From NCBI GenBank assembly GCA_016758965.1, contig JAEPRB010000400.1:1-25381 (forward strand): a stretch of 25,381 nucleotides of DNA, given 5' to 3'. A program made the position numbers and the translations under genes. Every line of letters begins with the position of its first letter. The first letter of the stretch is position 1. This DNA is from Circinella minor (taxonomy: Eukaryota; Mucoromycota; Mucoromycetes; Mucorales; Lichtheimiaceae). Under the pieces are notes generated by a model that saw only the letters and a list, made by a program, of their open reading frames with translations, was not told the origin of the DNA and did not search any database. This document shows, piece after piece, positions 1 to 9,249 of this stretch.

Positions 1-514
1 CTAATATTTCTATATCCAACCATGTGCTCAACCATGCTATCGTCTATCCTTAGTATTCCGCGGATAAGCATGTAGATCAACAACCTTATGGTTGAATATA
101 TCGTCGTAATGGTCTTACACCATTACACTCTCTTACTATTATGTTTTTTTTTATAATTACATTGGATTAATTTTGTTTTATCTTCATTTATTTTAAATAT
201 ATGAATATCATATTTTATATTATTACTATCTTTTTCTAGTATATTAATATTAATTGTTATTTTTTCATCAAAAGATTTAATATGTTTAAATATACTTTTA
301 GATATTTCATTGATTTTATTTTTAAAATTTACATCATTATTTTCTTTTTTATTTTCCATATTTTCAATAATATTTTTATATATATTGAAAATTCAATTTT
401 TAGTTTTTCAAAGAAAAATAAAATTAATTTTTGTCAATAATTTTTGGGATCTGAATTAGCCCTATATTATATACTTAATCCGAAACATTTGACTAAGACA
501 TATATGACGATGAC
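1..514. other. AT-rich leader without a supported gene
   Basis: The first 120 bases are of mixed composition and contain a short perfect hairpin at 106-126 (arms gtaatgg/ccattac, 7-nt loop). From about 123 to 470 the DNA is extremely AT-rich. A 78-codon minus-strand open frame (359 to 123) exists there, but it is almost all Lys, Asn, Ile and Asp, as AT-rich DNA gives by chance. No splice context or known motif supports it. Confidence 0.4.
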
Positions 515-1080
515 ATGATTGAGTACGATTTCAGAAACAGTCTGTCTGCTCTTGCACAACAACCATACGCAGACAACTGTAATGATGATGATCATTATAT
601 GACCGACGATGATGATTTTGCAACAGATGATAACTACACTGATAATAGCGACAATGAAGATGACGATGGTCAAAGAAATACATCAGAACAAGAGGTCATC
701 ACTGTTGAGGCAATGGATCAAGTAGATAATGATGAAGAAGAAGGCCTTTATGTTGATCCTTGGGATAAAGAGCCTCCGCTCTGTACTGACATTCCTTTTG
801 AAGAGATGGTCCAGGGAACTGTCCCACTTAACAAACACGAGAAAAAGAGCTTTGAATTGTACAGCTGGATCTAGGAACATAATGTCAGCCATGATGCCTA
901 CACATCGTTATTATCAATGTTAAACGAATTCCCGTTGCCAAGAATATCCCAGCACAGCGAAAAAACTGGACACATTGGTTAAAATAATACTCCCAACTAC
1001 ATCTGGTTCGGGAATGTTCTTTGAGGACCTATTGCTGTTTTTCACACATACTTATGAGGGTACGATTTTATAAAAACAAA
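515..1080 (+). pseudogene. Decayed acidic N-terminal ORF, probably from a transposable element
   Basis: An open frame begins at ATG 515 and runs to a TAG at 872-874. Its first 90 codons are rich in Asp, Glu and Asn. The same frame continues past the TAG with protein-like sequence (EHNVSHDAYTSLL, then LNEFPLPR). Convincing sequence then moves to other frames: AQRKNWTHWLK ends at a TAA near 985, and LPTTSGSGMFFEDLLLFF follows in a third frame to about 1075. One stop plus at least two shifts make this a broken gene. Its composition is more balanced than the surrounding DNA. Acidic leaders of this sort are common in transposase-associated ORFs of Mucorales, but I see no catalytic motif, so the transposon assignment is inference. 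Confidence 0.5.
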
Positions 1081-1132
1081 TGCAATACATACATATATAT
1101 AAATAGATTATTTACCTTTTTTATAATTTTAG

Positions 1133-1401
1133 GCATTGAGCATTCTTTATGCTTGCTGAAGGTATATGGGAACATTAAAATGACGGAGTATGGTTCACAA
1201 AGAACAAAGAAAGGCATCTTATTTGGTTATCGAACAAGCAGTAACATAAGTAGTGCAGACAAACTTTATGTCACCCATACTAAGAATCTAAATAGTAATG
1301 CAGGCTTACTCAAGTCCTCATTGCATGATGGCCGCTATTATGTGGTTTTCCCAGAAATGATACCAGGTGATATTCCTCTGGGGAATATCAGCAATATTTA
1401 A
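1133..1401 (+). pseudogene. Exon-like C-terminal fragment following the acidic relic
   Basis: An open stretch starts right after a good acceptor (T-rich, then tttag, AG at 1131-1132) and ends at TAA 1399-1401. It encodes about 89 residues including KMTEYGSQRTKKGILFGY and a Gly/Asp/Ile-rich tail ending ISNI. The 55 bases before the acceptor are AT-rich like an intron, and a weak donor (gtacga) lies just after THTYEG near 1060. It could be the next exon of the relic at 515-1080. I do not recognise a domain. Since the upstream part is broken, I treat it as part of the same dead gene, although this exon itself has no stop. Confidence 0.4.
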
Positions 1402-1446
1402 ACTCCATCCTCAAAATCTTCTCCACAACTAACTATCATCCTATGA

Positions 1447-1689
1447 TTTTGACCTTCCTCCCTTATAAAAAAAACATTTTCCTTTTTTATCAAAACTTTT
1501 GTGCCAAATGTGCCAAATGTCCCAAAGTAGACTTGGCATCTTCACTATTCTCTTTCTTTGTATCACTATTCCCTTTCAACTTTACCAATTTCAATAAATT
1601 TTGACCTTCCGCTCTTACGATTTTTTTTTTTGATTCCTTTTCCTTTTTTATCAAAACTTTTGTGCCAAATGTGCCAAATGTGCCAAAAA
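1447..1689 (+). repeat. Imperfect direct repeat, period about 152 bp
   Basis: Two copies (about 1447-1527 and 1599-1689) share the order ttttgaccttcc, a T-rich spacer, ccttttttatcaaaactttt, then a run of tgtgccaaa 9-mers. Copy 1 has two clean 9-mers and one with a C change; copy 2 has three. The intervening 70 bp is unrelated. It looks like a segmental tandem duplication with its own short minisatellite at the 3' end. Confidence 0.75.
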
Positions 1690-1749
1690 TTTCCCATGGT
1701 GGTAACTAAACTTTTTGTGTATAGAGATATCAATAAGTTTCTAAAATAG

Positions 1750-3211
1750 CAGAATATATAAAATGGCAACTAGTAGGTAATGTGGTGAACCACCATAATA
1801 ACACATATATTCCATCCATTCATGAATAATCAGTCAAACATCATTCCGTCAAGGATAAAAGATATAACCAATTAAACACTATTATTTATTTTGATTCGTT
1901 CTTATTATTAATCCAGATAAAGAAGAAACATCAAAGAAAGAATGAGATTAGTAACAGCTGTCATAAACAGTTTCAGAGAATGATCTAGAATTAATATTTA
2001 TAATAGAACAAATATAATAGGTCCTCTCATCCATTCGTATAAAACATAGTTTAGCCATGATCAGATAAAATAAGATAGTTACATAGTTTAGAAAAGATAT
2101 AAAAGAGTAGTTATTTTATTTCAGGAATAAACAGATTCTCAACTATATTTACTTTAGTCCCATCTTTCTATTTTTTACTACCTGTATTTATCTCAGGTAA
2201 TTTTAAAGTTTACTAATAGCTGGCTCTTTATTATTGAAATACAAATAGTTGACATTGTGGCTAGTGTATAAAAGTTGACAAGCAAAAAAGAGCTTTATAT
2301 ATGCTATGTAAAGACGCCTATAAATGATGTAAAATAAATACATCATTCAGAAAACTAGACCATTCTTATACAACAAGATCTTTGCATCAACTTTCAAGTA
2401 CTGCTATTAAAGTTGGACCAATTTTCTAGATGCAAAATACTACTAATTCTCATAGTCAATACTAGTTTTTCATATTCTAGAAAAGGAATTTTTTGTTGCT
2501 AGGTTACTATTTGATCTTTGGTATATTAACATACCAATTTAGGTATGCTCAACTTTAAAAACGTCGCCTGCCAAAAATGAAAAACCAGTCTGTCCAAATA
2601 CTAAAAAACGAGCAACCTAGTAATAAGATTTTCTTTCTGTGGAATAAGGAACTGTCTATTTTATGCAGCTGATAGATGAGTTACTCTGGCTCTGCTATAT
2701 TACTACTTTGTAAATGCTTTAAATTCATACATAAATTCACACATAGGCACAGAACTCATATACATACATGCATCAAATTCTAACAGTTGCTTTTTCTTGA
2801 ATAAATATATGAGAAAGCAGAAACATATTCCTATACATTCGTCGCAATAAATGATACTTCTTTTTATATTCTTTGAGTTTCTATTCTTTTCCTATTTAAT
2901 AGAAAATATGGCTTATCATTAAACAAGTAAGAAAGCGTTTTAAAAATGTGTTTGTCTATAAGAAAATTACATATCTCACCATCTCATTATGGGAATTTTA
3001 CAACTCCCTTCTAAGAAATATCTCATTTGGTTCAAATAGTAGTATCTTTTGGTTTGTTTATTTGAATTATAATGAAAGAAAACATATGCATAATATACAA
3101 TATATACATTATATTAGTGCAGCTTTCGTTCGGATCGATACGGCAATAAAGAATGCACATCATATTATTTTTACTCATTATAAAAATAATCTATTAAAAA
3201 GCTTCAAAATA
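1750..3211. other. AT-rich intergenic DNA, no gene seen
   Basis: No open frame with protein-like composition occurs here. The 120-codon frame from 2948 runs into the foldback element and is rich in residues expected from AT-rich DNA. Small structures present are a perfect 9-bp hairpin at 2323-2347, a 7-bp hairpin near 2518-2537 (ttggtat/ataccaa), and a short inverted pair ctaggtt/aacctag at about 2502 and 2614. Confidence 0.5.
2323..2347. repeat. Perfect 9-bp hairpin
   Basis: The arms aatgatgta (2323-2331) and tacatcatt (2339-2347) are exact reverse complements around the 7-nt loop aaataaa. No gene lies within 900 bases. Function unknown; it may mark a mobile-element relic. Confidence 0.7.
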
Positions 3212-3654
3212 GTACAGGATTTTGGATTCATTTCCAGACACAACCCTCAATTTTTTCGCCTATTATATGCGATTTGTTCGCTTATAATGTCAGTTTTTTT
3301 TTGCTTATGATGGCGGTATTTTTTGCTTATGACATGCCATATTTTTCACTTACAATAGGTAATACTTTAATAATCCCATAAAGGCAGGTGTAGCAAATAT
3401 GAAGCAAAACATTGACATTAGTCACAAAAAACTCCCCCTATCATTTGTGTAAATCTCTAATCTTCACAAGTAAATCTCTTAGACCTCATAAGTAAGAAAA
3501 TTATATATGTATTATAAGTGAAAAATGAGGCATATCATAAGTGAGAAATACTGTCATTAGAAGCGAAAAAATTGAAATCATAAGCAAAAAAAACCCGACA
3601 TTATAAGCGAAAAAATTGAGGGCTGTGTCTAGAAATGAATGTAACATCCTGTAC
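3212..3654. mobile_element. Foldback / MITE-like element with long inverted arms
   Basis: The ends are gtacaggat (3212-3220) and atcctgtac (3646-3654), exact reverse complements. Homology continues inward: cattt, then c/t, agacac, then a/g, ccctcaattttttcgc on the left matches the reverse complement of the right. The arms stay alignable for about 140 bp each, with one extra block of about 20 bp on the left. Inside the arms a short unit with the core gcttat(a/g)at recurs every 20-25 bp, spaced by T-runs. The central part (about 3360-3500) is unique. There is no transposase. A TA dinucleotide flanks CAGGAT at both ends, which would suit a TA target duplication of Tc1/mariner type, but that is inference. 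A non-autonomous foldback element fits best. Confidence 0.75.
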
Positions 3655-5162
3655 CAGAATATACGAAATGAACGTTCAAAAGCAAAGCTAATTGTTTAAG
3701 TCAGATACAGAATAGTTTGGCACAAAATTGTTTAGTATTATAATCAATATAGTAACAACTCTCATTAACATGGTCCAGACTAGTGATATCCAGGTGATCA
3801 GTCATTTGTATTGCTTTTTCACCAGTATATAAAATAACTCATATAGCGTCTCTTCTTTAAAAGATAACAATATATAACCAAATGAACTTGCGAAAATAGC
3901 ACAATGAATATCTTTTTAATGGACCTAAAAACTCAATGTTTATTTTTTTACGTAATAATTTTATAAATAGAGAGTCAACACTGAGCAAAAAATAAAAATA
4001 ATCCAAAAGAAAACGTTGCTTTATTATAGTAAATAAGAATAATATATTTAGAAAGTTATAGCTTATTACTAATACTTCTTGTTTTTTATTGTACCAGTTT
4101 TCCTTTTGCCTTGATACGTATTTTTGTTGTCTCTATATAAAGTGACTGTATGTCTTTTTGCTGACATAATGTGCCTGCATATATTTGCTATCTTGTGCTA
4201 TAATCGCAATAAGTGATATACTCAGATCTTGAATAATAATAACCCTCACAACAATTGTTACTTTTAAATATTTTAGCTTGGTATTTGACGTGTTAAAGTA
4301 ACTGGTGCGTATATCTCATGACAATTATATTTTAGTAATGTCCTTTTAGTATGCCTCCCGTTTTATTTGATAATAAGATGTTAAATTTTCATATGTTGTT
4401 TAATTGTAATAAATATTTCATCAAGATTTGTGATAATGCCGACGACGATTCTGTTGCAATTGGAAACAGGTGTATATAGGTCTATTACTAGTTTACTACT
4501 TGACTGATAAAATATAGTAACCCACCGAGATACGGTCTATGGTCCTTGTTTTAGATAACTAATATCTTCTTGGCTCTTTTCAATACTCGTTATTCGTCTA
4601 TTTTTATACGTAACAGCAATATGTTCCCTTTTTAAATAGATTGAGAAATCATTTGTTGTAATAAGAATTCTAACTGTTCTCGATACGTTTGCATAGATGG
4701 CGACAAGCGCTCGCTGTTTTCATTGTACAATATCTAAAAATGGTTTGGCTTGGTTTGAAAAGATTTGTGTTTGATGTTAAAGCACGAGCTGTGAGTGTTT
4801 GTCTTTGAATGATATTCTTTTTCGATATATAAAAAGGATGGTGTTGATTTAAAATAAATTGACTGATAGTGCTGTCATTTATTTTGTGACATTGGTGTTG
4901 TATTTTTTAATAAATCATAATATTGAATGGTTCTTGTGGCATTTTTGTTGAGTTGCTTCTTTTTTGATGTGTATGTAAAAAAAAATAGAGTAATATTGAT
5001 AGGTGTTTTTTTTTTCGTGGTTTCGATGTTTATTTCCTGTTCTCCATTACCATGGTTTTTGCTGGTGGTGAGTGCACATAAAAAATATGGTTTGTTGGCT
5101 TACAAAACAGTAGCCATGATTAAGTCATATAGATCTATGGCCCTCATTGTGGTTCATCCACT
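3655..5162. other. AT-rich intergenic DNA with a TATA-like site and a hairpin
   Basis: No supported gene. At about 4826-4838 there is a TATA-like sequence (gatatataaaaagg), and 13 bp after it a strong hairpin (4851-4885). A T-rich stretch from 4927 to 5166 is open for 79 codons and encodes a very hydrophobic peptide. Runs of TTT codons in T-rich DNA explain it, so I do not call a gene. The stretch 4740-5100 is unusually rich in TG on the plus strand. Confidence 0.45.
4851..4885. repeat. 12-bp hairpin with one bulge
   Basis: The left arm aaataaattgac pairs with gtcatttattt with a single extra T; the loop is tgatagtgct (4864-4873). It lies just downstream of a TATA-like motif and upstream of the relic at 5163. 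No known structured RNA family is recognised. Confidence 0.6.
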
Positions 5163-5900
5163 ATGACTACTACAGCTCGATATCAAGAAGAAGACGTAAT
5201 TTATACCAATGTCCCTGGTTCAGTTTGTACTGACCAAAATGAATTATTTACCACAAATTACCCGAGCTCTTGTTATAGTAAAAATAAAAGAGAGGTTGTG
5301 GAACTCTTGCAAACACCCCAAAGATTACCCTAATGTTAACAACCCAGCCACCCTAAGTCAGAATTCATACCAACATCTCCAAGTTCATCTGCGTCAACAC
5401 ACAATGAACTTATATCCTACTACAAGGATTCTTTGCTCAATACGGGACATCTTGCGAAATGCGAACATACCAAAAACAAGTGTAAGAGCTATTCTGCAAA
5501 AAGATCGGAATGTGCACCTTCTAATGATAGGTGTCTACGCCCACAAACAAAAATATTGAAAACCTCTGTGGCGCCTTCCATGTGCCACACGCCAACACTA
5601 CAGTACTTCAAAGACACTGAAACCTCTATGCACCCTACACACACACTAGGATGACACTTCAATGGATAGACTTAATGAAGAAAAGGACTTACAGGCGGTA
5701 CAATCCATACTATAGTTGATGTACTAGAATCCAAGGCTACCTGCTCTGTGTACCTCACCCATGGCTAACGATCATGAATGCAAGCTTGGTAGTATTACAG
5801 AAGTAAGGGAACTTCAAGGACATGTGTTCTGATATAAGTTACTTGGCAATCCACTATCTTTTTTATCTGGAACAAGTATAAGGCTGATGACAAGATTAAA
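5163..5900 (+). pseudogene. Decayed Ser/Thr-rich coding relic
   Basis: From ATG 5163 one frame reads 56 residues (start MTTTARYQEEDVIYTN). It meets TAA and then, two codons later, another TAA near 5331-5339. It then continues open in the same frame to TGA at 5652-5654 with protein-like Ser/Thr/Lys/Cys sequence (for example IPTSPSSSASTHNEL). Beyond that, short plausible stretches occur in changing frames to about 5900. The GC content is clearly higher than in the flanks. The Cys and His residues do not form a recognisable zinc knuckle. I cannot name the family. A dead retroelement gag-like ORF or a dead host gene are both possible. Confidence 0.4.
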
Positions 5901-5925
5901 ACTGGGAATTAATTATTCTGCTTTC

Positions 5926-5953
5926 ATTATAACAAACTTGCAATTGTTATAAT
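5926..5953. repeat. Perfect 10-bp hairpin
   Basis: attataacaa (5926-5935) and ttgttataat (5944-5953) are exact reverse complements around the 8-nt loop acttgcaa. It sits at the 3' edge of the Ser/Thr-rich relic. It might be a border structure of that relic. Confidence 0.6.
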
Positions 5954-6111
5954 AGAGTATATTATAAGGGTCTATAAAATAACTCATTTAATAGTTAGTG
6001 AAATTCGAGTAATGAGTTACATTCATTACGTTTTTTTTCAAGAGCAAGAAAAAAGGAAAAATAACTTACAGTATTTATATTGAAAAGAAAAACGTTTGCT
6101 TGTCATTACTT

Positions 6112-6361
6112 TCATGCCAAGAAGCTAACCAGACCAAGTGTCCCATCTATATACCAAACTCTGCTTTCCCCATTACCTGCACCCACAGCCATCAAACCAG
6201 CGGCCAGCCACAGAGCACATGCCTCGTCACCGCTCCACCAACTGTAGTATGAACATACACTACCCTGCCTTCTCTCCATTAAGCCATCCGTCGAGATGCG
6301 TGCCATACTCCTCCGCCCCACCAAACAGGACAAATCTACCCATAACACCACTGCAGGTCTA
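6112..6361 (-). other. GC-rich island of unknown origin
   Basis: About 250 bp is roughly half GC inside DNA that is mostly A/T. Both strands stay open for about 80-90 codons, so the open frames are weak evidence. On the minus strand a T/A-rich run ending ctaaatag lies at its 5' edge (6362) like a splice acceptor, and cag|gtaatg lies inside like a donor. The minus peptide has several Trp, Gly and Ala residues but no known motif. It follows the exon-like repeat array on the same strand and may be a further decayed exon. Confidence 0.35.
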
Positions 6362-6444
6362 TTTAGATAGAAAATCTAATTATAGATTATTTATTCATTA
6401 TCTACTCTTATAATCCCATATTCTTTACATGTTAATTCATTTAT

Positions 6445-7846
6445 ATTTTACAAATCTCCATGGTTTGAAAACTATTCACTGCGCCATTTAAAATGGGCAA
6501 ACTGTGAGTGAGTCACCTCAACCTAGTTATTAATAAATATATAGTGAATAATTTGCCTTATCAGTTGTTACAACATGAATCACTAGCATTAACATTTGCT
6601 TATCCGTATAACTAATTCAACATATCTCTAATAAATAGATATCAAAACTAAAAATAAATAAATACGGAGCAAAAATGAGGGAGACATGCTCGACCTATAT
6701 ATTAAATAGCACAAAGAAATGAACATTAGTAGTTAAAATGTAATTGATTACCATTATATTTATATCTATATAGGCAAATTTATAAATACCTTCAAAAATA
6801 AATAATAAATAATGGAAAGAGGAAGGGAACCAGCCCGATCTCGACCTATATATATGAATATGAATTATTAGAAATATGATTAGTAACTATCGCATGATTC
6901 TCATTTAACACCCTTATACCTACCCCTACCCCTAATACACATATAAAATATTTACCTCAATGATAGCGCCAAAAATTGGGTATAAGAAAAGGAAAAGGGT
7001 GCCTGCTCGACCTTTACATATGAATGTAAATTATGATGACTATAATTAGTAGCTGTTGTTATATCAATCAAATATAATAAAAATAAAGAGACGTTAAAAA
7101 GTCAACGAGACCCCAAAAGAACAATAATTGAACTGAAGTTTATTAAAATAAAATATTATCTCTATTTATATGAATCTTATTATTGGTGGGATATATATTG
7201 ATATGTGTATATAGCTATATGTAAGATTTAAATTTGTCATGGCCGTGTGAATTATGAATATAAGATTAATGATATTAAGATTAGACTTTGAGCGGTTGAC
7301 GATATGATATATCTACGCAGCTGTTATCTGTTATCATTATAGAAGACGGACTTCTGTGTTCTTACAAATCATGGTCCAAATAGGGAAGTACACGAAATGT
7401 CAGCAAAGCATAATTAAAAATATGCTGTACTTTAATAATTAAAATGACAAATAATTATCTTTATGAATAATATGTGTTGGATACAACAGCTGTAATATCA
7501 TCTCCATTTAATATCCTATCTATATTCATACCCATAATATTTCTATAGAATATTTACCTCAATAACGATAGCAAAAACATGAAAACAAATTGGATATCTT
7601 CTAAAAGTGTATATATTTAAAATATGTACAAGTAGAGGGAGTCGGCTCCATCTATATATATGGATATGGATATGGTTTATGATAAGTATGTTTAGTACTG
7701 TAACTACAATATTATTTTTACTTATTACCTTGTCCGTATCCAATATCCATAATATATTTATAGAGTATTTACCTTGAATAAATACGGTATATTGATAGAA
7801 ATAGGGGGTCTTCTGAATAAAAAAAGAGAACGAGTAAACTCGACCT
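6445..7846 (-). repeat. Diverged tandem array of exon-like units
   Basis: On the minus strand a similar block recurs with cores at about 7844-7773, 7651-7558, 7011-6956, 6845-6790, 6694-6629 and 6522-6445. Each core is preceded by an AT run ending in AG (usually tatatag), begins GTCGAG (once ATGGAG, once GTTGAG), and carries a pyrimidine-rich middle. The first four end GAG or AAG followed by gtaaata or gtattta; the last two lack a clear donor. The DNA between the first four cores is also alignable: it opens gtaaatatt-tata-atattatgg, and before the next core carries attcatattcatatatatag or a close form. Spacings are 193, 640, 166, 151 and 172 bp, so units may be missing in the wide gap. Core lengths 72, 94, 56 and 56 do not keep one frame. 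A decayed satellite or a string of microexons are both possible. Confidence 0.5.
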
Positions 7847-7849
7847 ATA

Positions 7850-8424
7850 TATATATATGAATAGAAATAAAGGTATGATATTAGTATACTGCAAACTTAA
7901 CACTGTCATCAATTTGTTTCCAACTGACCAAATAATTATCTCAGACAAAAAAAAAGTAATACTCCAACTGACAACACCAAAAAAACGGGGGTGGAGAACG
8001 CAAAGGAGAATGAGCATATGACGAAGAAGAATGTTGTGTTAATATGTAATATCTTAACATGTTTTATATACAATTCATAGAACAATATAAAAAATTATTT
8101 ATCAAGAAAAAATAAAGAAAAAGAAGTGAATGTTTTTTGGGGTTTTTTGAAGTTTTACGATTTTCTTTAAAGGCTTTTTGAGATTTTACGATTTTTTTTT
8201 TTTGATTTTTGTTGATTTTTATATTTTCTAAATTGTTAAAACAAGAAAGAGAAACGTGTCAGTGACAAGTTTTTTTTTGACAAGTAGAAAATATGTTTTA
8301 AACAAGTATTATACAACTTTTGTGACTTTTTAAGGTTATAAAAAAGAAAAAAAAACTATAAAATATCATAGTTATAATTAGAATACACAATAAAATGTTT
8401 TATATTAAGAAGAACAGAACTTAC
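7850..8424. other. AT-rich spacer with a short direct repeat
   Basis: No gene supported. A 28-bp-spaced imperfect repeat (ttttttga-g-ttttacgatttt) occurs at about 8144-8165 and 8173-8193. T-runs of 9-13 bases are frequent. On the minus strand this would be the intron-like DNA between the relic at 8425-9247 and the exon-like array. Confidence 0.4.
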
Positions 8425-9247
8425 CACACCGTCTTGCTCAGAACCACAAGAAAGTAGCATTGAGTGGGACGATATCGACGTCCATATTGCCCTCACACCA
8501 ATCTTCTTCCATGTATTCAAGGTCTCTGTGCTTCTAATCTATCTCCATGTTATCATCACTATCTTTATCATTTACTTCTCCTTTATCGTCCCCAACACGA
8601 GCACCGTAGCACCTGTACTAAGTCCATCACCAATAGTAGCCCAAACACCACAAGCAGCATGAACGGGACAAGGAACAAGGATGGGTCGCGGGTAAGAATA
8701 AGACGAGGAGGAGTAGCGGAAGAAGTAGTTGCAGGAATGGCGGCAGAAGTAGCAGGTGGAGAAGCGGTAGTAGTAGTCGTAGTCGGAACGGTGGTAGAAG
8801 TAGTGACAGGAGCGGCAGCAGTAGTGGTAAGAGAAGAAGCGGCAAAAGTAGTGGTAGGAGTGGCAGGTGAAATAATAACAGTACCTACAGGAACACCAGG
8901 AACAGTTGCGCCAGCACTAACCAAACAGTCAACAGCAGGAAGAGCAAAGACAGAAGCGGGTGCAATGGGAACTGTGTTACCCATGGCTACCCGATCAGCG
9001 TTAACCCAACGAGCAGGAGTAGGATCAGGTAGAGCACTAGTGGGAGCAATGGCATAAGCGGAACCAATTGCAGCCCTATGAGCACCAGCCCTGCGAACAG
9101 AAGCTGGGCTAGCAAAGACATGGTCGGAAACAGGAAGAGAAGTATGGGGTTGGGGGGGTTCACCACCAAGCAAGTGCGTCGAACATTGTTGGTGGGATTG
9201 GCAATGGAAGTAAGTGCAGTAGTAGCTTGGGAAGTAGAGCGAATCAT
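8425..9247 (-). pseudogene. Thr/Pro/Ala-rich decayed ORF, possibly a retroelement gag-like leader
   Basis: A minus-strand frame starts at ATG 9247 (MIRSTSQATTALTSIANPT) just after a CT-rich tract. At a run of seven C near 9154 the coding signal moves to another frame, which stays open to 8583 and is rich in Thr, Ala, Pro, Ser and Val (for example ARWVNADRVAMGNTVPIAP, then a Thr-rich stretch). Near the end the plausible protein shifts twice more, into an acidic stretch with DNMEID and LEYMEEDWCEG. That part has stops at 8536-8534 (TAG) and 8440-8438 (TGA). A good donor (gtaagt) follows at 8424. The GC content is about half, far above the flanks. The product may be mucin-like or the disordered N-terminus of a mobile-element ORF; I do not recognise it. 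The plus-strand frame of 197 codons opposite it is a shadow. Confidence 0.45.
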
Positions 9248-9249
9248 GC

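Noticed and set aside
123..359. 78-codon minus-strand ORF
   Set aside because: Lys/Asn/Ile-rich composition expected from AT-rich DNA; no motif, no splice context.
2948..3310. 120-codon plus-strand ORF
   Set aside because: Runs into the left arm of the foldback element and has the residue bias of AT-rich DNA.
3212..3654. CRISPR-like array because of the short repeated units
   Set aside because: The units are T-rich, diverged and arranged as inverted arms; spacers are not unique, and the genome is eukaryotic.
4927..5166. 79-codon hydrophobic plus-strand ORF that overlaps the next ATG
   Set aside because: Phe/Val/Leu content comes from T-rich DNA; the ATGA overlap looks like chance. A small membrane protein cannot be excluded.
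8464..9057. 197-codon plus-strand ORF rich in Val, Ala and Gly
   Set aside because: Antisense of the Thr/Pro/Ala-rich relic: ACT/GCT-type codons read backwards give Val, Ala and Gly runs.
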